Of a stretch of DNA of 64,000 nucleotides, positions 13,901 through 25,823 are shown one piece after another; position 1 is the stretch's first letter; each line of letters opens with the position of its first letter. The notes beneath the pieces are model-generated. The model saw only the letters and a program-made list of their open reading frames with translations. It did not search any database and was not told the origin of the DNA. Origin of the DNA: Larus michahellis. Lineage: Eukaryota > Chordata > Aves > Charadriiformes > Laridae. Both the position numbers and the translations under genes were made by a program. The stretch is from contig NC_133906.1 of assembly GCF_964199755.1 (NCBI RefSeq), forward strand, positions 1,178,001 to 1,242,000. Direction: 5' to 3'.

Positions 13901-15270
13901 AAAACCACTCGCCTTGCTCCCAGCTGCTGGAGAACAGCCAGGAACCACTTCCAGACTGCGTCACCATATTCACGGCCTCTCTCGGGCTATATATAGTTGC
14001 GTGACTGCAGGTTTTTCTGGACGTCGAGTTGCTAAAGAACTAGCGTTCCCCAGCCAAAGCAGCACACGTCCTGAAGGGGAGCTGAGCTGGAAGGGGGGAG
14101 CTGCGTGAGCCAGAGCTATCCTGAGCATCCCCAAGGTGAGGTTTGCCTCACTGACGGGTATCTGCCCTGCGAGCAACCAGCACACGGGGATTTTAGACCT
14201 CTGTCTCCTCAGCGGTGAAGTGCGTGTGGAGCTGGGGAGGTATTTTTGTAGAGCCAATTTCAAGTTGACGTAGCCAGTAGATCCGGAGAGGATGTGAACC
14301 TCAGCGCCAAAAGCTGCCTTGCGAAGAGGTCATGGCAAACCGAGAGGGAGAAACCACTGCTGTATTGCGCATCGCATCGCCAGCCTTTCCAGCCGCTGTG
14401 CCCTGCAGGTTTTTTATGAGTGTGAGCTCAGAGGCACTGACTCAACCGCTGCAGCGTCCCTCTCTTCCCCGGAGGCCCTGAGTGCTCCAGACTGGTCTGC
14501 AGCACAGCAGGGGGTGGCACGATTTCATCTCTGTGCATCCCAGTGGGTCCGTTTGGCTCACGCACAGCCGGTCGTCTGCCAGACTTTGTGAGTCCCCTTC
14601 TGCTTCACTCCAATACCTGGGAAGATGTTGGGATGGGACGTGCGCCCAGGAGATGCCATGGATGGGGTGTGGGCTCTATCATATCCAACGTCCTAGCTCA
14701 GAAGAGAGCCACTCTCTGACATTTGTGGGAAAGCAAAAGAGACGCTACGAGTCTCCTCGTTCCCAGAAGAGTTATGAGCACTTTCTCTGAAGGCACTCTT
14801 TATCCGTAAGCGCTGCGACTTAGTTTAACCCCTGCTGCCCTAGACCAGAATTCAGTGCCCCAGCACCAGCAAGGAATCCCAAAGCAACACACAATCATTA
14901 CGTGACCCGTTGCTCTTCAGGCCACGGTGTCCTGGTGCACCAGCTTCTGCAGCAGCCGTTGGTCAAGTCTACCCTCTACCTGACCTCTTCCTCATGCTGC
15001 TGTGTGTTTAACGTGACCGTGATCGTACCATATGCTTTATACGGCCATGCTGTGAACAGCTCAGTGAAATGATCTAGAATAAAACTCCAAAAAGCATAAG
15101 AACAGAGGAAGCCTGTGCGTGGTGATCCATGGCCTCAGGCATGGCTCAGCCACCTACTTCCAGCTTTCAGGAACTCAAATAGCTGCTTGTTGGAGTTAAT
15201 CATGTGAGGAGGTGGAGCAGTCTTGGAGCGTTGCTGTTCCTATGAGCTCGGCCATGTTGACCTCATCATA
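10973..15270. other. Intergenic, no gene recognised
   Basis: Unique sequence. AT-richer islands at 11440-11930, 12120-12180, 12350-12440, 13960-14060 and 14790-15110 may be conserved non-coding DNA. Open frames at 12881-13393 and 13714-14108 lack recognisable domains and are not flanked by convincing splice sites. Confidence 0.5.
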
Positions 15271-15632
15271 GTGTCGCAGAATATTTTGGGTTGGAAGGGA
15301 CCTCAGGAGGTCTCTAGTCCAGCCTTCTGCTCAAAGCAAGGTCAGCTATAAGATCACAATGCCAATGGGAGCTTGAAAACCTCAGAGGATGGAGACAGTA
15401 CAGCTTCTCTGGGCAGCCTGCTGATGCTTGGCTGCCTTCATGGAGAAAAAGTATGTCTTTATCGCCAGTCTGAACTTCTCTCAGTTCAACTTATACCCAC
15501 TGTCTCTCCTTCTCTTGCCATACGCTGCTGTGAAGAGTCTGGCTCCATCTTCTCAATAACCTCCTCATAGGTACTGGAAGGCTGCTATTAGGTCCCCTTG
15601 AGTTCTTCCCTTCTCAAGGATAAATCTTCCAC
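15271..15632 (-). mobile_element. Diverged CR1 LINE fragment
   Basis: Reads in reverse as CR1: GGGTTGGAAGGGACCTCAGG at 15289 is the complement of the CR1 3' end, followed by the leucine-frame region (CTTCTCTGGGCAGCCTGCTG) and the TCCTTCTCTTGCCATACGCT segment. Many substitutions and small indels mark it as an older copy than those at 10.6 and 23.8 kb. Confidence 0.88.
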
Positions 15633-17939
15633 TGCTGCTGTTGTTCTTGCCACCCCTTCCAGATAAGAGGAGGCAACAGTCCTCCCCAGTTGCCCTGAGC
15701 TCTTGTGACCCGCTTCACCCCAATCCCACTAAACATGAAGGCAGATGAGCAGATCACATCCCATGGTACTCTGAGCTGCTCTAAGAATTGGGAACAATAA
15801 ATCAACTGAATTAGCTCAGTCCAAGATGTTCCCATCCCTCTGCCGATGCATGATAACGCAGGGCTATGAATACTCCCAGCCTGGAACACCTCTGAAGGAA
15901 AAAAAAAAGGCAGTTTCTGTAATAGCTCCGCTTTCTGTAGGGAAGCAGAGCTATTTCGTAGTTAAAACAATGGACAAGGAGGCTCGATAGGTCTCAGGTA
16001 AATCCCTTAATCCCACCATGCCTAAATTTTCCATGCTGCTCCTGCAGGAACCAGTGGCTGAACGCACTGAACATTTGCACAGAAATGCAAGTGCTCCCCA
16101 ATCAGCATCTTCCGCTGGCTGAGTTATCATCTGCCCCGTGCTCTGATTTCACAGTCCCTCAGCATAAGCCAGAGCCAAAAGTCAGTCCTCACATCGTCAA
16201 ACCTCTTCAGAGGGTGAACTCTATTTTTTTTTCCAGGTTGAAGACAGGCTTAAGAGGGGTTGGAGACAAGGAGTTACTTACATTGATCAGAAGAAGGTCC
16301 ATGCATCACCACCATCAACCCTCAGTCCCTCTGCTTACAACAGTCCCCCTACGATGTCTCCTCAATAAGCATTGACCGAGGCCAACCCTGGTTCACAGCG
16401 ATAGACTGTACTAAAGATGACAGCAGCGGAGAGGTAGGTAGGAGACAACAAGTGAGGAGGGACGTAGGAGGTGTGACGGAAACAGGTGGGTGAGAGCAGT
16501 GTGGAGAACAGGCAGGGTGAGGAGGAACAGGAGATAACCAGAACTGACTGGACAAGAGCTGACCATGAGCTTTGGATCTGCTGGAGAGGACCAGCTTCCA
16601 TGACAGAAGACAATTTGTGAGCCAGCACAAAGGTGAGGGCAAGCCAGGAAGTCTTCGGAAGTCACCAGCAAGGCTTAAAGAGGGTCAGGAGATCGTAGGT
16701 CTCATCTCGAGCTACTCATTAGCCACAAGGACTCTGGCCTTTCAACCAGACTAATTACTGATTGCTCAAAGGATAACACTTCCCACAGCTGCTAAACTTG
16801 CTGACGCTGGGCCCTGGGTGTCTTCTATTCTGGGAAGGGGGAGTGGAGTCTCCTAGTGTGAACTTGTGGAGCTGGGCAAAGCCACAGTGGAGCAGAGATA
16901 AAGTCAAGGACAGCTGCAGCTGCTTGGCAATTGTTCAAAATGAGCCACGAGTCAGTGACTTGGCTATTCTGGGATGAGCTGAGGAGCCAACGCTGGGGAG
17001 AGCAAATTCATAGCCTGCTAGCACATAAATGGACTGCAGCAAGCCTGAGTTCAAGCAACCCCCAGCACAGAGGCAGAGCAGATACGTGTTTGTCAGAGAC
17101 CTTATCGGAGACCTACAAAGCCCCATCCCTGGTCACCGGCGAGGAGTCATGGCTGCATATCTGACATGGGATTTATCTACCAGACCTCATAGGTCTACAA
17201 CAGGGGAGAGCCGCATAGGCTTCCCAAGAGTCACAGAGAGAAACAGGTGCTTCAAGGACATTGCAACCCCCTCCCAGTTACCTGGAATTGGATCAAAGCC
17301 TTATCCCAGGGCTGGTTCACCCAAGCTCAACTGCTGCTGAAGCTTGTAGTGAACCTGGGGGAGGTTTCCCAAGTAGGAGTTTATTGGGGATGGGATGTTT
17401 CACCGGGTGAAGCCTGTGAGATTCCCTGAATCTGAAACCAGTGACTGAGAGAAACCCTCTCAAATCTTAGCCTGAACCTGGAGCCTGAATGGTTTATGTG
17501 CTGCATTTCCTGGCTTTTGGGTGGGAGCACGAGGAATGGATGTGTACCAGTGAAGATCTGTTCCCTGCCTCCAGTATTCCCATCCTGACCCAGGTGAGCA
17601 TGGCTGGGGCTGACCTGACCCCACCACACAAGCCCAGTGCAGCTCACCTCTAGAGCTGCAGGACTCAGCTAGACAATTAAGCTCTTTGCAGGCTCACCCA
17701 AAGGACACCAGGCCTTTTGAGGTCACTCATTGCATATGCTGGAAAGAAGATATGATCTCATTAGGCAAATATTTATGATCAATATTGTCCACTCCCTGGT
17801 AATGAATAGCACCACTTGGAGCAAGAAGCTCTCAAGGGATGGTGAGAAAGGATGCGGGTTGACAGAAGAGCCCAGGTTGAGCATGAACCTCTGCTCACCT
17901 GGCTTGAAAACACCTACGTTTATTCTAAATATGTTTTTC

Positions 17940-18015
17940 ACCATTCACCAAGAGATTAATTAGCTGCTTGGAAACCCCAGACGTTAATTATTGATTATGC
18001 AAAAGATTTTGTTCA
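17940..18015. promoter_or_regulatory. Homeodomain-motif island (candidate conserved element)
   Basis: Contains ATTAATTAG at 17955-17963, TTAATTA at 17984-17990, then TTGATTATGCAAAA at 17991-18004, which combines a PBX/HOX-like word with an octamer-like word. The 76 bp block is AT-rich and unique in a GC-rich setting. Enhancer function is inferred. Confidence 0.3.
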
Positions 18016-19019
18016 TCACAGTTGCCGAGCCTGTCAGTGCTGGGGGACCGGATGGCTGAGGACGTCAGGATGGAGAGGACGTCTGGATGAGCACCGGAGA
18101 GTGGATTTGCCACCTGCTCCCCGTGGTGGGCCTCGCTGCAAGGTAGCAAGGCCCAAAAAACGGAGCCCACCTCAAACAGCGCTTGCCTTGAGGGTGCAGG
18201 CAACTGAGGCAGAGGACGGTGTGACCCTTCCCAGCAACCGACCCGGGACGCCCTGCACCTTGGGGCACCTGAGCCGATGGATGGGGCTGCCTCCAGGGTG
18301 TGCGGAGGGGAGACAATTCGCCATGCCCTCCCCTTCGCAGGGACACGCCGGCTGCACTGCAGCACCCGATGCACGCCGGGTGGAGATAGGATGCCAACGG
18401 CTCCCCGGGCGGCGCGACGGCAAGCAGAGCGAGCCGGCAGCCACGGCGAGAGGTGAGACACAACGAGAGCGGCGGGTGGCAGTGATAAACCTCCTGCAAC
18501 GCCCGGCAATTAATCTTGCGAAGCAGTGAGTCAGAGTCACCCAGAGCTTCCTCCCCTCACCCAGAACAAGACACCACCATCTCCAGAAGCTCTCGGCTCA
18601 GAAGACCTGTAAATGCCACCAGGTTGGGGGAGAGGGTTGTTGTTTTTTTTGTGCCGTGGCATTAATTGAGAGCCCTGCCTGCAGAGAGGGGCTGGTCCCC
18701 CCTCCACATCCCTCTGCTGCAGCTGAGGGAAATGAGATCCAGCGATATCCACGTGCACCGGCGTACCTCAGCAGAGGAGCAGGGTGGTTTAGTCCCGGCT
18801 TCTTTGGCCGTCGGGAAAGCAAGAGCAAGATGCCATCCTCATGATAAAGCTTCATATAAAGAGGTGTCAAAAGCCGGAGGGCTGGAGGAGGCGGGGAGGA
18901 CCGGAGGCTTTTAAATAAAGACCCCGGGAAGGAGCGGGCAGGCTGGGCGTTCAACTCACACCCGCGCATTTCCCCCCGTGGCTCCCCCAAGCCGGCGGCG
19001 CTCCCCAAAGTTTGCCAGG

Positions 19020-19170
19020 CTTTCCCGGGGAAAAGCTTCCTCTCGCCTTGCCCTAGGCATGAATGCAGTTTGCAGTTTTAACAGCAGATGTCTCTCCTAT
19101 TATGATTTATAAAAATGCTTAAAATAAATAATGCAAACATATTTACAGGAATGAATTCCTGCTCCTGAGC
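19020..19170. promoter_or_regulatory. AT-rich candidate conserved element beside CpG island
   Basis: A unique AT-rich stretch (TTATGATTTATAAAAATGCT and AATAAATAATGCAAAC words) ends abruptly at about 19170, where dense CpG begins. A second similar block (GTATAATCAACGTGTTAAAT) lies on the other side at 19370-19500. The AT/CpG/AT sandwich is a common shape for developmental enhancers or orphan promoters. Confidence 0.3.
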
Positions 19171-19179
19171 GCGTTTGTC

Positions 19180-19870
19180 ACTCGGAGGCTGGCGAGCGGG
19201 AGCGACTCGCCGCCCCAGTGCCTCCCGCGCTGCCTCCCCGCTGCCCCCCCCGCACCGCGAGGCTGCCAGGAGCCCGGGGCAGGGCGGCCAAATCCCGAAT
19301 CCGACCGACTCCCCCCCCCGCCCCCACCTCGAGCCCCAGGTCTGGGCCCGCACCGGCGTTTCAAAACGAATGTTGTATAATCAACGTGTTAAATATTTAA
19401 AATGGTCGTGCGGGAGAGCTGCCCGGCGGTGCCTGATTTCACACATCCTGACAATTTCACGGACCTCTGGGCTTACGTTTCTTGGCAAATAATGAAAGGC
19501 TGGAGGAGCCCCCGTCCTCGAAGGGCACGTTGGGGAGGTTCGCCCTGGCCGCAACTCCTTCAAACGCGATGCGACTCCGGCAGCGCCTCTCCCACCTCCG
19601 CGCCCAGCCATGTCCAATGCTTTTAAGCGTGACCTTGGCGCGGGGCGGATGCAGCCGTCACGCCGCCGAGGTGACTCAAAGGCAGAGCGGGGGGCCGGGG
19701 AGCGGGGGGGGGACCACGGCCGGGGGGCAGCTGCCGGCAGAGCCGCTACTTCCAAAGGAGCAACTTTGGCATGGCCGCTCCCACAGCCCCGCTCTCCCCG
19801 GCGTGCGAGCACACAAAAGAGCCAGGCGTACCTGCCTGCGCGGCCGCGATGCGAGTGGCCCAATTACAGC
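19180..19870. promoter_or_regulatory. CpG island, orphan
   Basis: High density of CpG over about 700 bp, interrupted by an AT-rich block at 19370-19500. No recognisable exon or start lies beside it. It is about 15 kb beyond the 3' end of CXXC5, so it may mark a non-coding transcript or a distal enhancer. Confidence 0.4.
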
Positions 19871-20504
19871 TCCGCACCCAGCCTGGCCGTTTCCATAGCT
19901 TCACAGCGCAGCGCTTCCCTCTCCCGAGGCCATCGGAGCAGGACCCGGCATCTTATCAGCCATCATCCTGCAACGCAGCTCTCCTCCGGGCCCTACCTGC
20001 CGACGGCCGGTCTCGCTAGCAACGCAAGATAATATCTTTTCCCACCAGAGCCGTAGGATGATTTCTTCCCGCTGTAATTTTGTCTTGCTTCCAAAGCCAC
20101 TTGCATAACCGGTGCCGAGGAAGCAGAGCACAAGGCAGGGCGGCTATGAGAGCAGCCGGGGGCAAGAGGATGGTCCCAGCCCCGAGGACATCCCAAGCAG
20201 CTCTGGTCCTGCCTGAAGAAGGGTGAGAGGAGCCACCCAAAAGGACTAATGTGTCTCCCTGGCCAAAACCCACCTCGGGGAGAGGAGTCAGTCCTGCAGC
20301 CTGCAAAGCTCACCCAGGAGGACCGGGAGTGGGAGGGCAGGAGATTATCCCCAGTGGGACAGATCCTGCCTGGGTGAGAGCCGCCAGTGAGCCCAGAACC
20401 ACGCCCTGCCAAAACGGGCACAGAAATTAGGCTGAAAAGCCTTCTCCAGAAGGACATGGGGTGTTTGTGGCCTCCTAAGGTGGTGACTTGCTCAGGGTCA
20501 TGGG

Positions 20505-20925
20505 ATCATAGAATGGTTCAGGTTGGAAGGGACATGGAAAATCATTTTGCTCCCACCCACTGCCCTGGGCAGGGACACCTCCCACCAGATCAGATTGCTC
20601 CAAGCCCCATCCAACCTGGCCTTGGACACCTCCAGGGATGGGGCGGCCACAACCTCCCTGGGCAACCTGTTCCAGTGCCTCACCACCCTCACAGGAAAGA
20701 ATTTTTTCTTAATATCCAATCTAAATCTACACTCCTTCAGTTTAAATCCGTTCCCCCTTGTCCCACGGCTCCCCTCCCTCATCCAGAGTCCCTCCCCAGC
20801 TTTCCTGTAGGCCCCCTTTAGGGACTGGAAGGGGCTCTAAGGTCTCCCCGGAGCCTTCTCTTCTCCAAGGTGAATACCCCCAGCTCTCTCAGCCTGTCCC
20901 CACAGCAGAGGTCCTGCTGGCTCGC
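20505..20925 (-). mobile_element. CR1 LINE 3' fragment
   Basis: Starts with ATCATAGAATGGTTCAGGTT (complement of the CR1 tail) and continues through CCTTGGACACCTCCAGGGAT and CTGGGCAACCTGTTCCAGTG to CAGCTCTCTCAGCCTGTCCC. Complete at the 3' end and 5'-truncated. Confidence 0.93.
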
Positions 20926-23540
20926 AGGCTGCCTCAGCAGGGATCAGGACAACTGGGCATGCGGACGCGTTGGGCGTCTCTGCTGGGACCTGTGCCACGG
21001 TGGAGATGCACATTCCAGGTGGCACAAGCAAGAATACCAAGAACTGCACACCCTAACAGGTTCCCAGTGAGGGTCCTACTCCCTTTTCCCCCTCAGCCAG
21101 AGTCACAGCCCGTGCTGCAGGTCGATGACTGTCCCTGCCTCTACTTCTCAGCTCCAGAATTGGATCCGCGGGCAAAGCCGGCAGGTCAACTACCCGACAC
21201 AAACAGGTCGAGCCCCGTCCTGGCCACTGCCAGCCATCCCACCAAGCGCCATCCAGCAGAGAGAACAAAGGTTGCTCGGCGCTCTGCATCCTCTGGGTGA
21301 TGACGTAGAAAGAGCAGATCCAGTCATGGATCCGTCCCCGGCTTCCCAACGAGGCGGCCAGGCTGGAACTGGTCAAACTGAGAGTTTATCTACCAAAATC
21401 AATAGTTGCAGAGAGACTATAGTTATTTGTGAATTGGGGCTCCATTTGAAAAAACAAGGACCATCTGTTACCTCAGAATAAGCAAAGCATTTCTTTTTGA
21501 CTTCCGTGGTTTTAGGGGAACTTCGCAACTTTTGATTTGTAATTCATCTAGAAATAGAGTTAATATCAGTAGTGGATAAAACCAAGTGCCTCCTCTTGTC
21601 CAAGCAACACTTTTTTTTTTCAGAAAGAATATCTAGAACAGTTGATTTTGGGTTGACCCGGAGTGATTTCTTTCCCACGGGCGTTTGGTTTAACAGCCAA
21701 ATCAATACAACCCCACTTTATTCCCACAGCCCAGGTAGACTTTTCGCCACACATCAACTGCCTGCCTCAAATTTTCCATGCTTTGTGGCTGAGTCGGAAT
21801 ACATTTTCCTCTCCGAAATTTAAGCAAAAACTGCATGGTCATTCCTGAGAATACCGTTTGCCCATCAAGCAAGGACCACGAAGCTTTCCCACTGCCTTGC
21901 CTGAAATGGAGAATGAGACGGCTGTGCTGGGCCCAGATGGGGCTGCTCCGTTTCCTGAGGTGTTGCACACACATTTGGGGGAATTATCAGCCTCTGGAAA
22001 TGGCTGTTTGCAGCTTAGTTTGCAGACTGCCAGTGCCGCAGAATACGCTCAACCTCTGGAAAACTGGGTTCCTCCAGCGGAGCAGGCTGCAGGGAGCAGA
22101 GGGCAGCTGAGGGACCAGCCATGCCAGGGCTGCCGAAGGTCTGAGCATCACCGTGCCTGGCAGTTTATGCCTAGGGAAGGCAAGCAGGCGGGGTGAGTAG
22201 GTTCGAGGTGTTCCTAGCCCTGGTGATGCCTGGCTCAAGGACTTTGACAGACGGAGTTGGGGCGTTTGTGTTGTCTCCTCTTTCTTGCTTTCTTTGCTCT
22301 AATCTCTCTGTGCCAGGTTGCAAAGCTGGCCATGCAGGACAGTTCAAGGTCTCGCGCTAACTCATCAGGTGCTTAGCTTCATGATAGCCACGGAAACACC
22401 CATGCTGGTCCACCCTCCTGGCTCCCTCCTGGGGGCAAATGGAGGTGACGATGGCCATTTGTACATTGATGCTGCAGAGAGGACAGCTTCCTCCAGGAAC
22501 TTCTGGCATCAGAAGGACTTAATTTCCCAGCAGAGTTCAACGGGCAAGTGGAGAAGGAGGCCGGGACTACCTGGTGAAGGCAGGCAATGGCTCACCGGGA
22601 CCAAATGAACCCAAAAGACCCTGCAGAAGGAACAAGGCAAGGGTGGCAAACTCGAGTGCTCGTGTCCTGGCACAGCTGTGTTTGGCATGGTCGAGATGGA
22701 CACAGTATTTTCTGAGCTATATCCTCAAATTGTCCTGCACTCCTTGGGCCGGCGCCTGCCCAGCAGTACCCGGGAGCAGGCAGGGCTTGCAGGTTCTGCA
22801 GGGCTGTTGCCAGCCCCACACCTGCCCTTCGGGAGGGCTCCAGAGGGCAAGCCTCAGGGCAGGTCTCCAGCTCCATGCGGCCACTTCTGGGCTTGCCTTG
22901 GCGCTGGGCAACAAAGGCATGGCCACCCCTGCCTGGCCGCAGTACTTGCCCAGCCAAGGCAGGACAGGCTGTGACCCGATTCCCCTTTGGTGGGAGGAAC
23001 AAAAAGGCTCCCAGGCAGCAAACGCAGCAGCCCAGGTTGTGCTGGGGTGTCAGCCCAGCTCTGTTCAGCTCGGGCGCGACTCAGGACAACTGGCAAACTC
23101 CTCCGAGACAACCGGAGCAGCAGAGAGATGGCAAGTTAGGTCCATTTCCCTCTTTACCCTCCCCTCCTGGAGCTCTGCCACCTCCAAAGAGGGGAAAGAT
23201 GCCAAAAAAATGCAACTGGAGTATGAATATGATGTTCAGACTGCGGCAGCGGCTGTAACCCAGCTTGAACCCTCCAGCGGCAAAGGTCCGTCCCACACTG
23301 CAGGCAACGAGGACGATGGCCAGCCCCAGCTGCCAAACCCGCCCTCCAGCCCCAGCCCTCCGCCACCAGCCCCGTGGCAAAGACCCCTCCAGCCCCTTGA
23401 CGAGCTCCTGCCCACAGAGCTCCTACCTGCCTGTGCCCCGATCCCATGGCAGCCGGGGCCACCGTCACCCCTGTGGCACAGCAGAGGCTGCTGACGGAGC
23501 CTGGCTGAGCAGATGCTCAGAGGAGACCATCCTTCTGAGA
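20926..23540. other. Intergenic, no gene recognised
   Basis: Unique sequence with an AT-rich patch at about 21360-21860 that may be conserved non-coding DNA. The 306-residue open frame at 22574-23494 has no recognisable domain and no conserved-exon signature. Confidence 0.5.
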
Positions 23541-23755
23541 GAGGAGAGGAGAGGAGAGGAGAGGAGAGGAGAGGAGAGGAGAGGAGAGGAGAGGAGAGGA
23601 GAGGAGAGGAGAGGAGAGGAGAGGAGAGGAGAGGAGAGGAGAGGAGAGGAGAGGAGAGGAGAGGAGAGGAGAGGAGAGGAGAGGAGAGGAGAGGAGAGGA
23701 GAGGAGGGGAGAGGAGGGGAGAGGAGGGGAGAGGAGGGGAGAGGAGAGGAGAGGA
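23541..23755. repeat. (GGAGA)n pentanucleotide array, 43 units
   Basis: 215 bp of uninterrupted 5-bp units: perfect GAGGA to about 23705, then four alternating GAGGA/GGGGA pairs and a short pure end. It is 100% purine on the plus strand, so it could form triplex DNA and is expected to be length-polymorphic. It abuts the CR1 element that starts at 23757 and produces spurious Glu/Arg/Gly open frames. Confidence 0.97.
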
Positions 23756-23756
23756 A

Positions 23757-24275
23757 TCTTGCCCTGCCTCCAGCTCTGGAGCCCTCAGCACACGAAGGAC
23801 ATGGAGCTGTTGGAGCGGGGCCAGAGGAGGCCACAGAGATACCCAGAGGGCTGGAGCCCCTCTGCTGTGGGGACAGGCTGAGAGAGCTGGGGGGGTTCAG
23901 CCTGGAGAAGAGAAGGCTCCGGGGAGACCTTAGAGCCCCTTTCAGTCCCTAAAGGGGCTCCAGGAAAGCTGGGGAGGGGCTGTTGGCAAGGGCATGTAGC
24001 AACAGGACGAGGGGCAATGTCTTAAACTAGAGCAGGGGGGGGTTTAGATGAGACATTAAGAAGAAGTTCTTGACACTGAGGGTAGTGAGACACTGGCCCA
24101 GGTTGCCCAGAGAGGTGGTGGAGGCCCCATCCCTGGAGACATTCAAGGCCAGGCTGGATGAGGCTCTGAGCAACCTGATCTAGTTGAAGATGTCCGTGCT
24201 GACTGCAGGGGGGTTGGACTAGATGGCCTTTAGAGGTCCCTTCCAACCCAACACATTCTATGATTGATTCTATGA
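23757..24275 (+). mobile_element. CR1 LINE 3' fragment
   Basis: Begins in the region TTGCCCTGCCTCCAGCTCTG and runs through GACATGGAGCTGTTGGAGCG to the terminus at TTCTATGATTGATTCTATGA. It is about 100 bp longer at its 5' end than the close relative at 10555-10972. It lies directly against the (GGAGA)n array, which may have grown at the 5' junction. Confidence 0.94.
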
Positions 24276-24806
24276 CTCTATGCCATCAGAGAGGGAGCAG
24301 CCCCAGCACGGTCACTCCTGGGAGCGGTCCAGGCCATTGGGTTTGGTTGGGACTCACACCTGTAATGAGCCGCGCAGGGCGCAGCAGCCACGCATACCAC
24401 GACGGTGAGTGGGGACAGGGATGCGGAGGTGAGAAATCTGCCAGCTCTGAGGATGGGGGTTGCACTGTCAGAGGCTAGCCACTGCCCTGGCAGGGTGGCA
24501 CGGGGGTTCCAGAGCTGGACATCCCTGCCCGGGTTCTGTGTCTGAGGGGTCCCCACCTGCCTCCAGCACTTTGGCGCCAAACAGGGCCAGAAGCCCCAGG
24601 AGAGGCTGAGGCAAGGCTGCCATGAGCAGCAGAGGGGGGGTCACCTTGCCATCCTCAGCCTTGAGTCCTTTGCATGAGCATTAGCACCTTCCACTTACCC
24701 AGCACAGAGCACCGCAGAGCCTGGCTGAAGAGTTTCCTCTGGTCTTCCAAACTCAACACACCAGAGCAGTGATTTGGGATAAGGCAGAAGAGCTGCATCG
24801 GGCCCC
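24276..24806. other. Unique spacer, nothing recognised
   Basis: GC-rich unique sequence between a plus-strand and a minus-strand CR1 copy. No exon, RNA gene or motif cluster stands out. Confidence 0.6.
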
Positions 24807-24975
24807 CAGAATCCCAGACTGGCAGGGGTTGGAAGGGACCTCTGGAGATCACCCAGTCCAACCCCCTGCCAGAGCAGGGTCACCCAGAGCAGGTGGCACA
24901 GGAACGCGCCCAGGCGGGTTTGGAATGTCTCCAGAGACGGAGACTCCACCACCTCTCTGGGCAATCCATGGAGCA
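24807..24975 (-). mobile_element. CR1 LINE 3' terminal fragment
   Basis: AGAATCCCAGACTGGCAGGG followed by GGTTGGAAGGGACCTCTGGA and GGAATGTCTCCAGAGACGGA on the plus strand reads in reverse as a CR1 3' end. Only about 170 bp remain. It is nearly identical over its length to the start of the longer copy at 28599-29160. Confidence 0.9.
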
Positions 24976-25647
24976 AGGACGAGGTCCCCAGGACGCAACA
25001 TCCATGTGCAGCACCCACCTTGCTTGTAGGGGCTGTATGTATTCCAGTCATGTTTTTTGGGGGTATTTTTCCCCTCTTTGGAGGTGGCTGGCCTGGGATT
25101 TGTCCAAGGCCAGAAGGATGCTCCATGGTGCAGTGAACCTGGATCTAGATGGGTGCCTGGTCCTGGGCTGTGAGAAGGGACTGAGCAGGGCTTTGCTCTC
25201 CGGCCCGGGCAAGTCAGCAGCTGCAAAGGGTAGGGGGAAAAGGAGAAAACTGGCTATGAAGAGAGGCTGTTGTAGATCTGCTCAACCAAGGCTGTGGCAG
25301 CACCGGGATCTGCGTTGAGAACTGGCTTCCCCAAGTTTCAGGGGCTGAGAGATGCGTGGAATAAATTACTTGTGACACTGACACCTACACTTCCAGACTC
25401 ATGCGGGATTTAGCCACCAGACTCCCAGTTAAGTCAGCGCCAGTTATTAAGGTCAGGAGAAGTCGGGTGGCTAAATCCTATCTGGGGGCTGCAGCATGGC
25501 GGGGCTGTGCCAGCCCACGGAGGCATCCCGGCATTCCCGGGGGACATGGCCCCGGCACCCAGAGCAGCCATGGGGCTGCTCCTATCGCAGGCTGGAAATC
25601 AAATAAACAAATATGCATTGCCTCCAGCTCCTTCGTGGGGGTATCGT
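24976..25647. other. Unique spacer, nothing recognised
   Basis: Unique sequence between a CR1 fragment and the second (GGAGA)n array. No gene or regulatory cluster recognised. Confidence 0.6.
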
Positions 25648-25823
25648 GGGAGAGGAGAGGAGAGGAGAGGAGAGGAGAGGAGAGGAGAGGAGAGGAGAGG
25701 AGAGGAGAGGAGAGGAGAGGAGAGGAGAGGAGAGGAGAGGAGAGGAGAGGAGAGGAGAGGAGAGGAGAGGAGAGGAGAGGAGAGGAGAGGAGAGGAGAGG
25801 AGAGGAGAGGAGAGGAGAGGAGA
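25648..25823. repeat. (GGAGA)n pentanucleotide array, 34 perfect units
   Basis: 34 exact AGAGG units at 25651-25820 with no substitution, the same unit and strand as the array 1.9 kb to the left. Perfect identity over 170 bp implies recent expansion. It is a pure polypurine tract. Confidence 0.97.

Larger units (their letters stand above)
15633..20504. other. Intergenic with regulatory-looking islands
   Basis: No gene recognised. Between 15.9 and 17.9 kb the DNA is moderately AT-rich and unique. A TAAT-rich island lies at 17940-18015 and a CpG-rich domain flanked by AT-rich blocks at 18990-19990. Confidence 0.5.

Noticed and set aside
23265..23933. 222-residue frame with Glu-Arg-Arg-Gly-Glu repeats, and its twin at 25401-25940
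   Set aside because: Direct translation of (GGAGA)n arrays; every frame and the Leu-Ser-Ser-Pro reverse frames are open as well.
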